DNA of 64,000 bases from Amycolatopsis tolypomycina (lineage in GTDB: Bacteria > Actinomycetota > Actinomycetes > Mycobacteriales > Pseudonocardiaceae). The stretch lies in contig NZ_FNSO01000004.1 in NCBI RefSeq assembly GCF_900105945.1, positions 682,001-746,000 of the forward strand, read 5' to 3'. Within the stretch, counting starts at the first letter, position 1. Every line of letters starts with the position of its first letter. Under the pieces are notes generated by a model, which was given only the letters and a program-made list of their open reading frames with translations, ran no database searches and had not been told where the DNA came from. Shown here piece by piece: positions 17,061-25,935 of the stretch. The translations under genes were made by a program, and so were the position numbers.

Positions 17061-17084
17061 GGGGCCCGGCCGAAGCCGGGCCCC
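17061..17084. terminator. Bidirectional intrinsic terminator
   Basis: GGGGCCCGGC, a CGAA loop and GCCGGGCCCC form a perfect 10-bp stem followed by TTCTTC on the plus strand, with AAAG on the other side. It lies between two convergent genes and can serve both. Confidence 0.88.
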
Positions 17085-17104
17085 TTCTTCGTGTCCGAGC
17101 GGGC

Positions 17105-18355
17105 TCAGGCCGCCGGGGTGAACAGCAGCGCGGTGTTGTGGCCGCCGAACCCGAACGAGTTGCTGATCGCCGCGGTCAGCTCGACCTTGCGCGGCTCGCC
17201 CGCGACGACGTCCAGCTGCACCCGCGGGTCGAGGTCGGTCAGGTTCCGGGTGGCCGGCACCAGGCCGTGGTAGAGCGCCAGGATCGTGATGATCCCCTCG
17301 ACCGCGCCGGCGCCGCCGACGAGGTGGCCGAGCGAGCCCTTCGGCGCCGTCACGACCACGTGCTCGCCGATCGCGTTGCGGATCGCCGCCGCCTCGCCGA
17401 TGTCACCGACCACAGTGGACGTCGCGTGCGCGTTCACGTGCCCGACGTCGGCCGGGGTCACGCCGGCCATCTTCATCGCCGCGCGCATCGCGGCGATCTG
17501 GCCGACGCCCTCGGGGTGGTTGCCCGTGATGTGGTAGGCGTCCGAGGTGATGCCGTGCCCGGCGAGCGTCGCGTAGACGCGCGCCCCGCGGGCCTTCGCC
17601 AGGTCCGCGCGCTCCAGGATGACCACGCCGGCGCCCTCGCCGAGGACGAAGCCGTCGCGGCTGGCGTCGAACGGCCGCGACGCGCTCGCCGGGTCGTCGT
17701 TGCGCGTGGAGACCGTGCGGGCCTGGGCGAACCCGGCCAGCGTGATCGGGTGGATGCACGCTTCGGCGCCCCCCGCGATCACGACGTCGGCGCGCCCGGA
17801 GCGGATCATCTCCACCCCGCTGGCGATGCCCTCGGCACCCGAGGCACAGGCCGAGGCCGGGGAGTGCACCCCGGCCCGCGCCTTGAGGTCGATGCCCACG
17901 TGCGCGGCCGGGCCGTTCGGCATCAGCATCGGCACGGTCAGCGGCGACACCTTGCGGAGACCCTGCTGGTGCAACAGGTCGTTCTGGGTGAGCAGGGTGA
18001 CCGGGCCGCCGATACCGGTGCCGATCGACACGCCGAGGCGGTCGGGGTCGACGTCGGTGTGCTCGTCGGTCGGCTCGCTGTACCCGGCGTCGGCCCACGC
18101 CTGCCGGGCGGCGATCAGCGCGACCTGCTCGCAGCGGTCCATCCGGCGGGCCTGGACCCGGGGCAGGACATCGGTCGGCTCGACGGCCAGCTGACCGCCG
18201 ATCTTGACCGGCAGCTGCAGCTCCTCGACCCAGTCGGCCTCGATCGCGCGAACCCCGCTCGCCCCGGCCAGCAGACCGTCCCAGGTGGACGTGACGTCCC
18301 CGCCGAGCGGTGTGGTGGCGCCGAGACCGGTGATCACGACGTCGATGTTGCTCAT
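17105..18355 (-). CDS. fabF: Beta-ketoacyl-ACP synthase II (KasA/FabF)
   Basis: A 416-residue condensing enzyme elongating acyl-ACP with malonyl-ACP in FAS-II. The catalytic triad is intact: Cys in ASACASGAEG, His in NAHATSTVVGD and His in KGSLGHLVGGAG. The length suits KasA/FabF. It is the last gene of fabD-fabH-acpP-fabF, 28 bp after acpP. Only one FabF-type synthase is present, unlike the kasA-kasB pair of mycobacteria. Confidence 0.95.
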   Translation of the reverse strand: MSNIDVVITGLGATTPLGGDVTSTWDGLLAGASGVRAIEADWVEELQLPVKIGGQLAVEPTDVLPRVQARRMDRCEQVALIAARQAWADAGYSEPTDEHTDVDPDRLGVSIGTGIGGPVTLLTQNDLLHQQGLRKVSPLTVPMLMPNGPAAHVGIDLKARAGVHSPASACASGAEGIASGVEMIRSGRADVVIAGGAEACIHPITLAGFAQARTVSTRNDDPASASRPFDASRDGFVLGEGAGVVILERADLAKARGARVYATLAGHGITSDAYHITGNHPEGVGQIAAMRAAMKMAGVTPADVGHVNAHATSTVVGDIGEAAAIRNAIGEHVVVTAPKGSLGHLVGGAGAVEGIITILALYHGLVPATRNLTDLDPRVQLDVVAGEPRKVELTAAISNSFGFGGHNTALLFTPAA

Positions 18356-18383
18356 GGGAGTCTCCTCAAGGAGGGAAGAGGAC

Positions 18384-18629
18384 TTACTTCGAGTTGGCGG
18401 ACACGTAGTTCACCGCGTCGCCCACGGTCTTGAGGTTGGCGAGCTCGTCGTCCGGGATCTTGACGCCGAACTTGTCCTCGGCCTGCACGGCGATCTCGAC
18501 CATCGACAGCGAGTCGATGTCCAGGTCGTCCACGAACGACTTCTCGGCGGTGACGTCGTCCTGAGCCACACCAGCGACCTCTTCGACGATCTCGGCGAGG
18601 CCGGCGAGGATCTCAGCGTTGTCAGCCAT
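18384..18629 (-). CDS. acpP: Acyl carrier protein
   Basis: An 81-residue acidic four-helix protein. The 4'-phosphopantetheine attachment serine is in DLDIDSLSMVEI. It carries growing acyl chains between the FAS-II enzymes encoded on either side. The ATG at 18629 has a good AGAAGGGAA-type site upstream. Confidence 0.96.
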   Translation of the reverse strand: MADNAEILAGLAEIVEEVAGVAQDDVTAEKSFVDDLDIDSLSMVEIAVQAEDKFGVKIPDDELANLKTVGDAVNYVSANSK

Positions 18630-18705
18630 GGGGTAGTTCCCTTCTCGGTCTATCTGGGGGTCTGTTTGTCCCTCGGGCGAGTGCCCGCGGGGAGCGTAAC
18701 GGTGA

Positions 18706-19689
18706 TCAGGGGCAGACGAACGCCTGCCCGGCGTAGGACAGGCCCGCGCCGAACCCGACCGCCAGCACCAGGTCGCCGGGCTTCGCCGTCCCGGCCTTGC
18801 GCATGTGGTCCAGCGCGAGGGGGATGGACGCCGACGAGGTGTTGCCGGAGTACTTGATGTCGTCGGCGACGACCATGTCGTCACGGGCGCCGTTGGCCCG
18901 CAGCTTCTTCGCGATCGCCTCGACGATGCGCAGGTTCGCCTGGTGCGGGATCAGCACGTCCACATCGGACGGCTTGAGCCCGGCGACCTCGAGCGCCTGC
19001 ATCGCGATCGGCGCGATCTTCGTGGTCGCCCACCGGAAGACCGACTGGCCCTCCTGGTAGATGTACTTCTCCTCGCGCATGTAGATCAGGTCGACCAGGT
19101 CGCCCGCGCTGCCCCAGGACACCGGGCCGATCTGCGGCTCGTCGGACGCGCCGACGACCGCGGCGCCGGCGCCGTCGGCGAAGATGATCGCGTTGGCCCG
19201 GTCGACCGGGTCGACCGAGTCGGTGAGCTTCTCCGCGCCGATGACCAGCACCTTCTTGGCCGAGCCCGCCCGGATCAGGTCCGAGGCGACACCCAGGCCG
19301 TAGCAGAAGCCGGCGCACGCGGCGTTGAGGTCGAAGGCGCCGGGGCTGGGGATGCCGATCCGGGCCGCCACCTGCGCGGCGGCGTTCGGGATGAGCGTCG
19401 GCATCGTGCAGTTCGGCAGGATGACGGTGTCCACTTCGGACGGCTCGACCCCGGCGTCTTCGAGGGCGGCCTTGCCGGCGGCGACGGCGAAGTCGGTGAG
19501 CAGCTCGTCCTTCTCGGCGAACCGCCGCTCGACGATCCCGACGCGCGACTGGATCCACTCGTCGGTGGTGTCCATGATCTTCGAGAGGTCGTCGTTGGTG
19601 ACGATCTTCTCCGGCTGCGCGCTGCCGATGCCCAGTACGCGGCTGCCGCGGGAGCCGGGGTTGAGGCTCAGGGCGGGTCGGTCGGTCAC
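18706..19689 (-). CDS. fabH: Beta-ketoacyl-ACP synthase III
   Basis: A 327-residue initiating condensing enzyme joining acyl-CoA to malonyl-ACP. The Cys-His-Asn triad is visible in NAACAGFCYGLG, IPHQANLRIVEA and KYSGNTSSAS. The GTG start overlaps the fabD stop (GTGA), so the two are translationally coupled. Confidence 0.95.
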   Translation of the reverse strand: MTDRPALSLNPGSRGSRVLGIGSAQPEKIVTNDDLSKIMDTTDEWIQSRVGIVERRFAEKDELLTDFAVAAGKAALEDAGVEPSEVDTVILPNCTMPTLIPNAAAQVAARIGIPSPGAFDLNAACAGFCYGLGVASDLIRAGSAKKVLVIGAEKLTDSVDPVDRANAIIFADGAGAAVVGASDEPQIGPVSWGSAGDLVDLIYMREEKYIYQEGQSVFRWATTKIAPIAMQALEVAGLKPSDVDVLIPHQANLRIVEAIAKKLRANGARDDMVVADDIKYSGNTSSASIPLALDHMRKAGTAKPGDLVLAVGFGAGLSYAGQAFVCP

Positions 19690-20609
19690 GAGGCGTCCTC
19701 CTGGCGCAGGGCCGCCAGCTCGGCCGGCGTCTTCAGCGCGGTGGTAGTGGTGACGACGCCCTTGAGCTGCCGCTTGACCAGGCCGGTCAGGGTGCCCGCG
19801 GGCGCGAGTTCGATCGTGCGGGTGACGCCGAGGCCGACCAGGCCGTCCATCGTCAGGTCCCAGCGGACCGGCCGGGTGACCTGGGAGACCAGCCGCGCCA
19901 GGTACTCGGCCCCGCTGGTGACGACGGTGCCGTCCGCATTGGACAGCAGCGGGCGGGTGGGGTCGGCCGGGGTCAGGTCGGCGGCGTGGGCGCGCATCGC
20001 CTCCTCGGCGGGCGCCATGTAGTGCGTGTGGAACGCGCCGGCGACCTTGAGGGCGCGGATCTTCGTGCCTTCGAGGGGTTCGGCGACGATCTTCGCGATC
20101 GTGTCGGCGGCACCGGAGGCGACGATCTGCCCGGCGCCGTTGCGGTTCGCCGCGGTCAGGCCCTGCCCTTCGAGCCACGCGACGACCTGCTCGGGGTCGC
20201 CGAGCATGACCGCGGCCATCGACGTCGGTTCCAGCGCGCACGCCTTCGCCATCTCGGCGCCGCGGACGGCGGCGAGCGCGACGGCGTCTTCGGGCTTGAG
20301 CACCCCGGCGATCGCGGCGGCCGCGAGCTCGCCGACGGAGTGGCCGGCGACCGGCGCGTCCGCGGGCACCGGCGCGGTGGCCTGGAGGTGCTCGAAGGTG
20401 AGCAGCGACAGCGCGACGATCAGCGGCTGCGCGATCGCGGTGTCCTGGATCTCGTCGGCGTCCGCCTCGGTACCGAGGAAGAGCAGGTCGAGCCCCGCGC
20501 GGTCGGACCACTGCGCGACGCGCTCGCGCGCGCCGTCGAGGTCGAGCCAGGGCGTGAACATGCCGGGGGCCTGGGACCCCTGGCCGGGAGCGAGGACTGC
20601 TGCTGTCAC
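19686..20609 (-). CDS. fabD: Malonyl-CoA:ACP transacylase
   Basis: A 307-residue transacylase loading malonate onto ACP. The nucleophile elbow is GHSVGELAAAA; GQGSQ near the N-terminus is the oxyanion segment, and the catalytic His lies in FHTHYMAPA. It is the first gene of the fab operon, with the 183-bp upstream region as the likely FasR-controlled promoter. Confidence 0.95.
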   Translation of the reverse strand: MTAAVLAPGQGSQAPGMFTPWLDLDGARERVAQWSDRAGLDLLFLGTEADADEIQDTAIAQPLIVALSLLTFEHLQATAPVPADAPVAGHSVGELAAAAIAGVLKPEDAVALAAVRGAEMAKACALEPTSMAAVMLGDPEQVVAWLEGQGLTAANRNGAGQIVASGAADTIAKIVAEPLEGTKIRALKVAGAFHTHYMAPAEEAMRAHAADLTPADPTRPLLSNADGTVVTSGAEYLARLVSQVTRPVRWDLTMDGLVGLGVTRTIELAPAGTLTGLVKRQLKGVVTTTTALKTPAELAALRQEDAS

Positions 20610-20718
20610 CCTTCAAGACAACACGGGAGAGGGTGTTTCCCGGGATGCCGACGTTCACAGTGTCTGTGCGGCGTCTTTGTCGGAACCCTCCAAAGAAGCG
20701 TGGGAGAAGCTCGCGCGT

Positions 20719-20740
20719 AACCCGGATGCCTTGTCGGGTT
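20719..20740. promoter_or_regulatory. Inverted repeat upstream of fabD, possible FasR site
   Basis: AACCCG and CGGGTT flank a 10-bp spacer in the 183-bp gap between fabD (start 20609) and the end of fasR (20793). FasR of Streptomyces is known to bind the fabD promoter region. Assigning this repeat as its site is inference. Confidence 0.3.
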
Positions 20741-20792
20741 CAATCACCTTTCGCTGTTAAGTCCATCACGTGACGCCCGTCTCGGGAAGGGG

Positions 20793-22007
20793 TCACCAGA
20801 GGCCGCGAGCGCGAGCCAGGCGGCCCACGGTCAGGGCGATCCGCAGCACCAGGGCGTCGCGCGGGTCGGTGGCCTGGCAGCCGGTGAGGTCGGCCGCCTT
20901 CCGGAGGCGGTAGCGGACCGTGTTCGGGTGGACGAACAGCGTCTTCGCGCACGTCTCCAGCACGCCGCCGCTCTCCAGGTACGCCTCGACCGTGCGCTGC
21001 AGGGTCGGGCCGGCCTCCTCCAGCGGGCGGGCGATCGTGTCCACCAGCAGGCGCTCGGCCTCCGCGTCGCCCGACAGCGCGCGCTCGGGCAGCAGGTCGC
21101 CCGAGCGCACCGGGCGGGGCGCGCCCGGCCAGCCGACCACCGCGCGCAGGCCCGACAACGCCTCCGTCGCGCTGTGGTGGGCTTCGGCCAGTGTCGGCAC
21201 CGTCGGGCCGGCGACCACCGGGCCCTCGGCGAACGCCACCGACATGCGGGTCAGGGCCTCCCGCTCCTTCACCCCGCCCTCGGTGGGCCCGCCGACCACG
21301 ACGACCAGCCGGGAACCCTGCACCGACAGCAGCACCGGGCGGCCGACGCGGGCCGCGCGGCTGCGGACCTCGAACACCACCGTCGGCGGGTCCTCCGACG
21401 GCGGGTTGCCGACCAGCACCGTGGCGGCCGCGGAGGGGTCCCAGCCCAGCGCCGTGGCCCGCGAGAGCACCGACTCCTCGGCGTCGCCGCGGACGATGCC
21501 GTCGACGACCAGTGCCTCCAGCCGGGCGTCCCAGGCGCCGCGCGCCTCCGCCGCGGCGGCGTACGAATTCGCCGCCGCGAAGGCGATTTCGCGCCCGTAT
21601 CGGAGGATTCCCTCGATCAGGGCGGCCCGTTCCGCTTCGTTCGCCGCGAACTCGGGCAGCTGCTCCTCGAAGACCTCGATGGCCAGCCGCACCATGCCGA
21701 CCGCCTGGCGCAGGCTGATCCACCGCGACAGCTCGGCCGGCGCGTCGCGGAACGCCTCGGTCGTGAGCTTCAGCGCCTCCTTGGAATCCCGCAGCCAGTC
21801 GACGAAGCCGGCCGCGCCGGCCTGGGTGATCAGCAGGACGCTCGCGCGCTGGTCGGCGGGCAGCCGGGCGAACCAGGGCAGCCGCCGCTCCATCACCGCG
21901 ATGCTCGCGCTCGCCAGGCTGCCGGACGCGTGCTCGAGCCGCCGGAGCGTCTTCGCGGACAGTCCGTGGTGCTTCGGCACCCGGCGCGGGGCGGTGGTTC
22001 CATCCAT
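20793..22007 (-). CDS. fasR: PucR-type regulator of fatty-acid synthesis (FasR)
   Basis: A 404-residue regulator with the PucR C-terminal HTH (VHPNTVRYRLRKAADL, about residues 352-367) after a GGDEF-like/CdaR middle region and a helical N-terminal half. Its position immediately upstream of fabD on the same strand is that of FasR, which activates the fab operon in Streptomyces. ATG 22007 (MDGTTAPRR) is preferred over longer frames because it fits the family's N-terminus and leaves room for the promoter of the divergent ABC gene. Confidence 0.88.
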   Translation of the reverse strand: MDGTTAPRRVPKHHGLSAKTLRRLEHASGSLASASIAVMERRLPWFARLPADQRASVLLITQAGAAGFVDWLRDSKEALKLTTEAFRDAPAELSRWISLRQAVGMVRLAIEVFEEQLPEFAANEAERAALIEGILRYGREIAFAAANSYAAAAEARGAWDARLEALVVDGIVRGDAEESVLSRATALGWDPSAAATVLVGNPPSEDPPTVVFEVRSRAARVGRPVLLSVQGSRLVVVVGGPTEGGVKEREALTRMSVAFAEGPVVAGPTVPTLAEAHHSATEALSGLRAVVGWPGAPRPVRSGDLLPERALSGDAEAERLLVDTIARPLEEAGPTLQRTVEAYLESGGVLETCAKTLFVHPNTVRYRLRKAADLTGCQATDPRDALVLRIALTVGRLARARGLW

Positions 22008-22124
22008 GGCGCCCGCGATCCTACGTGCCCGCAACTTTGGTAGCCCCGCGCGGCAACGCGCGAGGGTAGGCGGAGCGTGTACGCACTGCCTAGGATCGGG
22101 CCACACGAGAACGGGGGAACCGGA

Positions 22125-23033
22125 ATGACCGGTTTAGAGATCGACGGGATCTCCAAACGCTACGGCGACGTGGTCGCCCTTCGGGAAATGACGTTCGACG
22201 TCCGGCCGGGGGAACTGTTCGGTTTCGTCGGCAGCAACGGCGCCGGCAAGACCACGACCATGCGGATCGCGCTCGGCGTGCTGTCCGCCGACGCCGGCGA
22301 AGTCCGCTACGACGGCGCGCCGGTGACGCACGAAACCCGCCGCCACATCGGCTACATGCCCGAAGAACGCGGCCTCTACCCGAAGATGAAGGTGGCCGAG
22401 CAGCTGACGTACCTCGCCCGGCTGCACGGGATGTCGACGGCGGACGCGCGGTCGTCGACCGGCAAGTGGACCGAACGGCTGGGCGTCGCCGGCCGCCGCG
22501 ACGACGAGGTCCAGAAGCTCAGCCTCGGCAACCAGCAGCGCGTCCAGCTGGCCGCCGCGCTGGTGCACGAGCCGCGGATCCTGGTGCTCGACGAGCCGTT
22601 CTCCGGCCTCGACCCGGTCGCGGTCGACGTGATGAGCCAGGTGCTCAAGGAGAAGGCCGCCGAGGGCGTGCCGGTCGTGTTCTCCAGCCACCAGCTCGAT
22701 CTGGTCGAACGGCTCTGCGACCGCGTCGGGATCGTCCGGAGTGGACAGATGGTGGCCGTCGGCACGGTCGGCGAGCTGCGCGTCGGCGGCACGACGCGGC
22801 TGCGGGTCGACGTCCCCGAGGCCGCCGACGGGTGGGCCGACGGCCTGCCCGGGGTCAAGGTGCTCGGCCGGACGGGCGCGGTGACCGAGCTCGAACTGGG
22901 CGAGGACGCCGACGACCAGGCCGTGCTCAAGGCGGCGCTGGCCACCGGGCCGGTCCGCGAGTTCGCCCGCGAGCAGCCGTCGCTGACCGAGCTGTTCCGT
23001 TCCGTCGTCACCACCGAGGAGGTGTCCGCATGA
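22125..23033 (+). CDS. ABC transporter ATP-binding protein
   Basis: A 302-residue ATPase of an ABC-2 exporter. Walker A is GSNGAGKTTT, the signature is LSLGNQQRVQLAAAL and Walker B is ILVLDEPFSGLDP. The C-terminal extension resembles the DrrA/NatA regulatory domain. The ATG at 22125 has a G-rich site upstream. Its stop originally overlapped the permease start; an IS110 element now sits at that point, so the cognate permease begins ~1.46 kb downstream. Confidence 0.9.
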   Translation: MTGLEIDGISKRYGDVVALREMTFDVRPGELFGFVGSNGAGKTTTMRIALGVLSADAGEVRYDGAPVTHETRRHIGYMPEERGLYPKMKVAEQLTYLARLHGMSTADARSSTGKWTERLGVAGRRDDEVQKLSLGNQQRVQLAAALVHEPRILVLDEPFSGLDPVAVDVMSQVLKEKAAEGVPVVFSSHQLDLVERLCDRVGIVRSGQMVAVGTVGELRVGGTTRLRVDVPEAADGWADGLPGVKVLGRTGAVTELELGEDADDQAVLKAALATGPVREFAREQPSLTELFRSVVTTEEVSA

Positions 23034-23038
23034 GTTTC

Positions 23039-24250
23039 CTAAGTCAACCCTTCCACTGTGTTGATCTTGGTGGTGGTGTGGTGGATGGCAGGGTCGTAGC
23101 AGGTTCTGTCGCGCCAGCAGGCCCAGATGACGCGCAGCCAGGCGCGGGCCAGGATCCGCACCGCGTGGGGGTGGCGTTTGCCTCGGGAACGCGCGTTGTT
23201 GTAGATCGTGGCGGCCCAGTTGCTGTCGTGCCGGCTGTTGTCGGCGAAGGTCATCAGGGCTTGCCGGGCTCGGCGGTTGACCGCGTGCCGGAAGTTGACC
23301 TGGCGGTGTTTCCCGGATTCCTTGGTGACCGGTGCCGCACCGGTCTCGGCGGCCAGTTGCGCGCAGCCGTTGGCGCGTTCGAGCATGGGGCCGATCTCAC
23401 CGATGACTTGACCGAGGTTGACGGAGCCGATCCGGGGCAGTCCGGCGATCAGTTCGGCCCAGGGATGCGTCTTGACTGCCTCGGCGATGGCGGCATCCAG
23501 TTCGCGGATGGTGACACGCAGGGACCGCACCAGCTGCACTTGGACACCGACCAGCCGGGTGATCACAGTCCGGCCCAGCCGGGAGGCCGCCGCGGGGGCG
23601 GTGCGCAGCCGCTCGATCAGCGCACTGCCGGGTCGTTTGCCGGAGTAGCCGTGGCGTTTGCAGAACGCTTCCAGCCGGCCGGCGGTCAAGCGGGCCGCGT
23701 CCGCGGGCGTGGGGTAGCGGTCCAGGAAGGCCAGGGCGATGTCACTGTCCAGGCTTGCGAACACGGCTTTCCCGCCGGGCCAGTGCTCATCCAGCAGCGC
23801 AGCGAGCTGGTTGACCGCCGCGACGCGCGCTTCGACGTGGTCGGCGCGTTGCCGGGTCAGCGCTTGCAGCTCCAGTGTCTCGGGCAGCGTGGGTGTCAAG
23901 GTCCGCAGCTGGTGGCCGTCGGTGCGCAGGTAGTCCGCGAGTTTGAACGAGTCGCCGGGGTCGCTTTTGGCCCGGGCTGCGCCCCAGCGGGGCCGGACGG
24001 CGTTGAAGGCGTTGGGGTGTATGGGAATCACGGGGTGCCCAGCAGCCAGCAGCCGGTCCACGACCAGTCCCCGGGTGGTCTCGATCGCTACCGGCAGCCC
24101 GGCCGGATCGCCGTGGCGGCGCAGCCTGGCCAGGGTGCCGGCAATTCCGGTTTCGGCGTGGGCCAGCGCCCATCGGTCGGTCCTCGTCCCGGCCTGGTCG
24201 ATCACGGTCACATCGTGCGAGCCGCTGGCCCAGTCCCATCCCGCGAACAC
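23039..24250 (-). CDS. IS110-family transposase (DEDD)
   Basis: A 403-residue serine/DEDD recombinase. The RuvC-like N-terminal domain has Asp in FAGWDWASGSHDVTVID, Glu in VAIETTRG and the DxxD pair in KSDPGDSFKLADY. The C-terminal domain has the GLPRIGSVNL and ETGAAPVTKESGKHR segments and the conserved serine region. GTG 24250 is chosen because AGAGAAGGAG lies 8 nt upstream and the length then matches the family; the open frame extends to 24346. The TAG stop includes the CT/AG core at the insertion edge. It looks intact. Confidence 0.9.
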   Translation of the reverse strand: MFAGWDWASGSHDVTVIDQAGTRTDRWALAHAETGIAGTLARLRRHGDPAGLPVAIETTRGLVVDRLLAAGHPVIPIHPNAFNAVRPRWGAARAKSDPGDSFKLADYLRTDGHQLRTLTPTLPETLELQALTRQRADHVEARVAAVNQLAALLDEHWPGGKAVFASLDSDIALAFLDRYPTPADAARLTAGRLEAFCKRHGYSGKRPGSALIERLRTAPAAASRLGRTVITRLVGVQVQLVRSLRVTIRELDAAIAEAVKTHPWAELIAGLPRIGSVNLGQVIGEIGPMLERANGCAQLAAETGAAPVTKESGKHRQVNFRHAVNRRARQALMTFADNSRHDSNWAATIYNNARSRGKRHPHAVRILARAWLRVIWACWRDRTCYDPAIHHTTTKINTVEGLT

Positions 24251-24494
24251 GCGCGCGGTGCTCCTTCTCTGACGGTGAAGGACCCGCTCGGTGGTGAGGA
24301 CGCTGTCCGGAAGCTCATTAATCGGCCCTCGGCCAGGTCGGGGCATGTTCCTAAGGCCGGTAAAGCGGCCTCGGCCCGGCGGGGCTGGCAGTACTCATGC
24401 TGGCCGTCAAGCGGCACGCACGCTAGGCCATGCACCCACCGGGACCGAGTGGTCACAACCCTATCGGTTCGGGCTGCAGAAGGGATGGTGGCCT
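24251..24494 (-). ncRNA. Candidate bridge-RNA region of the IS110 element
   Basis: The long non-coding end of the element lies upstream of the transposase, the position of the bridge RNA in the IS110 subgroup. That RNA pairs with donor and target DNA to guide insertion. I inferred it from position and length only; loops matching the target around CCTAATGAG were not demonstrated. Confidence 0.4.
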
Positions 24495-24495
24495 A

Positions 24496-25710
24496 ATGAG
24501 CACCCCGGACGTCCGGATGAGCCCGGCGGCGGCGGTCGGCCTGGTCGCCTCCCGCGAGATCAGCACCCGCGTCAAGTCGAAGGCCTACCGGATCAGCACC
24601 GCGGTCACGCTGTTGCTGATCGTGGCCGGCATCCTGGTGATCAAGCTGGTCACCGGCAGTGGCGGCGCCGACTCGACCGTCGGCTACACCCCGGCGACCG
24701 CCGGGTTGTCGGCGCCGCTGAAGTCGGGTGGCCAGGCGATCGGCGTGACCATCGACGCCACCGCGGTCGCCGACGAGGCCGCTGGGCGCGCCAAGCTGGC
24801 CGACGGCTCGCTCGACGCGCTGCTCACCGGCGACGGCAAGAGCGTGCACGTCCAGGTGAAGAAGGACCTCGACGGCAAGCTGAAGGACGTCCTGCAGGTG
24901 CTGGCCCAGCAGGTGGCGGTGACCCAGCAGGTCGCCGCGCTGGGCGGTGACCCCGCCCGGTTCGAGGCCGCGGTCGCCTCGGCGAAGTTCGTCGAGGACC
25001 CGCCCCTGGAGCAGCCGTACGACTACAACGGCCAGCAGCTCGTGCTGGGCATCATCGCCGGCATCCTCATCTACATGTCCTTGCTGATGAACGGCCAGAT
25101 CGTCGCGCAGGGCGTCGTCGAGGAGAAGACCTCGCGGGTGGTCGAGCTGCTGCTGTCGACGATCAAGCCGTGGCAGCTGATGGCGGGCAAGGTGCTCGGC
25201 ATCGGGGCGGTCGGGCTGATCCAGATGGTCGTGATCGGCGTCGGCGGGCTGGTGGCCGGGCTGGCCATGGACGTGCTGACGATCTCCGTCTCGGCCGCCG
25301 TGGGCACGGTCGTCTGGCTGATCGTCTGGTACCTGCTCGGGTTCTTGATGTACTCGATCGTGTTCGCCGCGCTCGGGGCGCTGGTCTCGCGGCAGGAAGA
25401 CGTCGGCGGCGTGACGACGCCGGCGCTGATGTTCGTGATCGCCGGGTACGTGATCGGCATTTCCGTGCTGCCGTCGGATCCGGGCAACACGTTCGTCGAA
25501 GTGCTTTCGGTGATTCCGGTGTTCTCGCCGACGCTGATGCCGATGCGGCTGGCGATGGGCGGAGTGCCCGTTTGGGAAGCCGTGGTGTCGGTGGGGCTGG
25601 TGGTGCTGTTGATTCCGGGGCTGATCTGGTTCGCCGCGCGGATCTACCGGAACGCCGTGATGCGCACCGGCGCGAAAGTGAAACTCCGCGACGCCCTGCG
25701 CGCGGCCTGA
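24496..25710 (+). CDS. ABC-2 type transporter permease (NatB-like)
   Basis: A 404-residue permease. One N-terminal helix (about residues 35-52) is followed by a ~150-residue extracytoplasmic domain, then five to six helices (for example LVLGIIAGILIYMSLLMNG and AGYVIGISVLPSD), the NatB/ABC2_membrane_3 layout. It is the partner of the ATPase encoded before the IS. The ATG at 24496 lies at the IS edge; GAAGGGATGG within the IS end may now act as its ribosome site. The coding frame is intact. Confidence 0.87.
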   Translation: MSTPDVRMSPAAAVGLVASREISTRVKSKAYRISTAVTLLLIVAGILVIKLVTGSGGADSTVGYTPATAGLSAPLKSGGQAIGVTIDATAVADEAAGRAKLADGSLDALLTGDGKSVHVQVKKDLDGKLKDVLQVLAQQVAVTQQVAALGGDPARFEAAVASAKFVEDPPLEQPYDYNGQQLVLGIIAGILIYMSLLMNGQIVAQGVVEEKTSRVVELLLSTIKPWQLMAGKVLGIGAVGLIQMVVIGVGGLVAGLAMDVLTISVSAAVGTVVWLIVWYLLGFLMYSIVFAALGALVSRQEDVGGVTTPALMFVIAGYVIGISVLPSDPGNTFVEVLSVIPVFSPTLMPMRLAMGGVPVWEAVVSVGLVVLLIPGLIWFAARIYRNAVMRTGAKVKLRDALRAA

Positions 25711-25935
25711 CGCTGATCCGGCAGTGCTTGTCTGCCGAAATTGCTCGAGGCCGCCCGGCGCTTGCGGTTTACGCTGCGCCGGACGGCCTCGTCTCCCCGG
25801 TCCCCACCGGTAGAACCAGTATGGCCACGGGTGATCTTCGCGCGCCAGTCGTCTCACTCGATCGTGGGGCGCACGAGTTGCCGCCCCTGGGTACTTGATC
25901 GACGATCCGGTGCAAAATCCGTGGAGGGAGTCGGT

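Larger units (their letters stand above)
23039..24494. mobile_element. IS110-family insertion sequence
   Basis: An element of about 1,456 bp between the ABC ATPase and permease genes. CCTAA occurs at both edges (23038-23042 and 24492-24496), giving a CT core at 23039-23040 and 24493-24494, as expected for IS110 recombination without target duplication. An alternative reading is a 5-bp duplication ATGAG (23030-23034 and 24496-24500). No terminal inverted repeats are seen, which is normal for the family. The transposase stop codon lies on the left edge; ~244 bp of non-coding DNA fills the right end. Confidence 0.85.

Noticed and set aside
23030..24500. The ABC permease as a pseudogene broken by the IS
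   Set aside because: The permease frame is open from its ATG at 24496 to its stop and all membrane segments are present; only its upstream signals changed.
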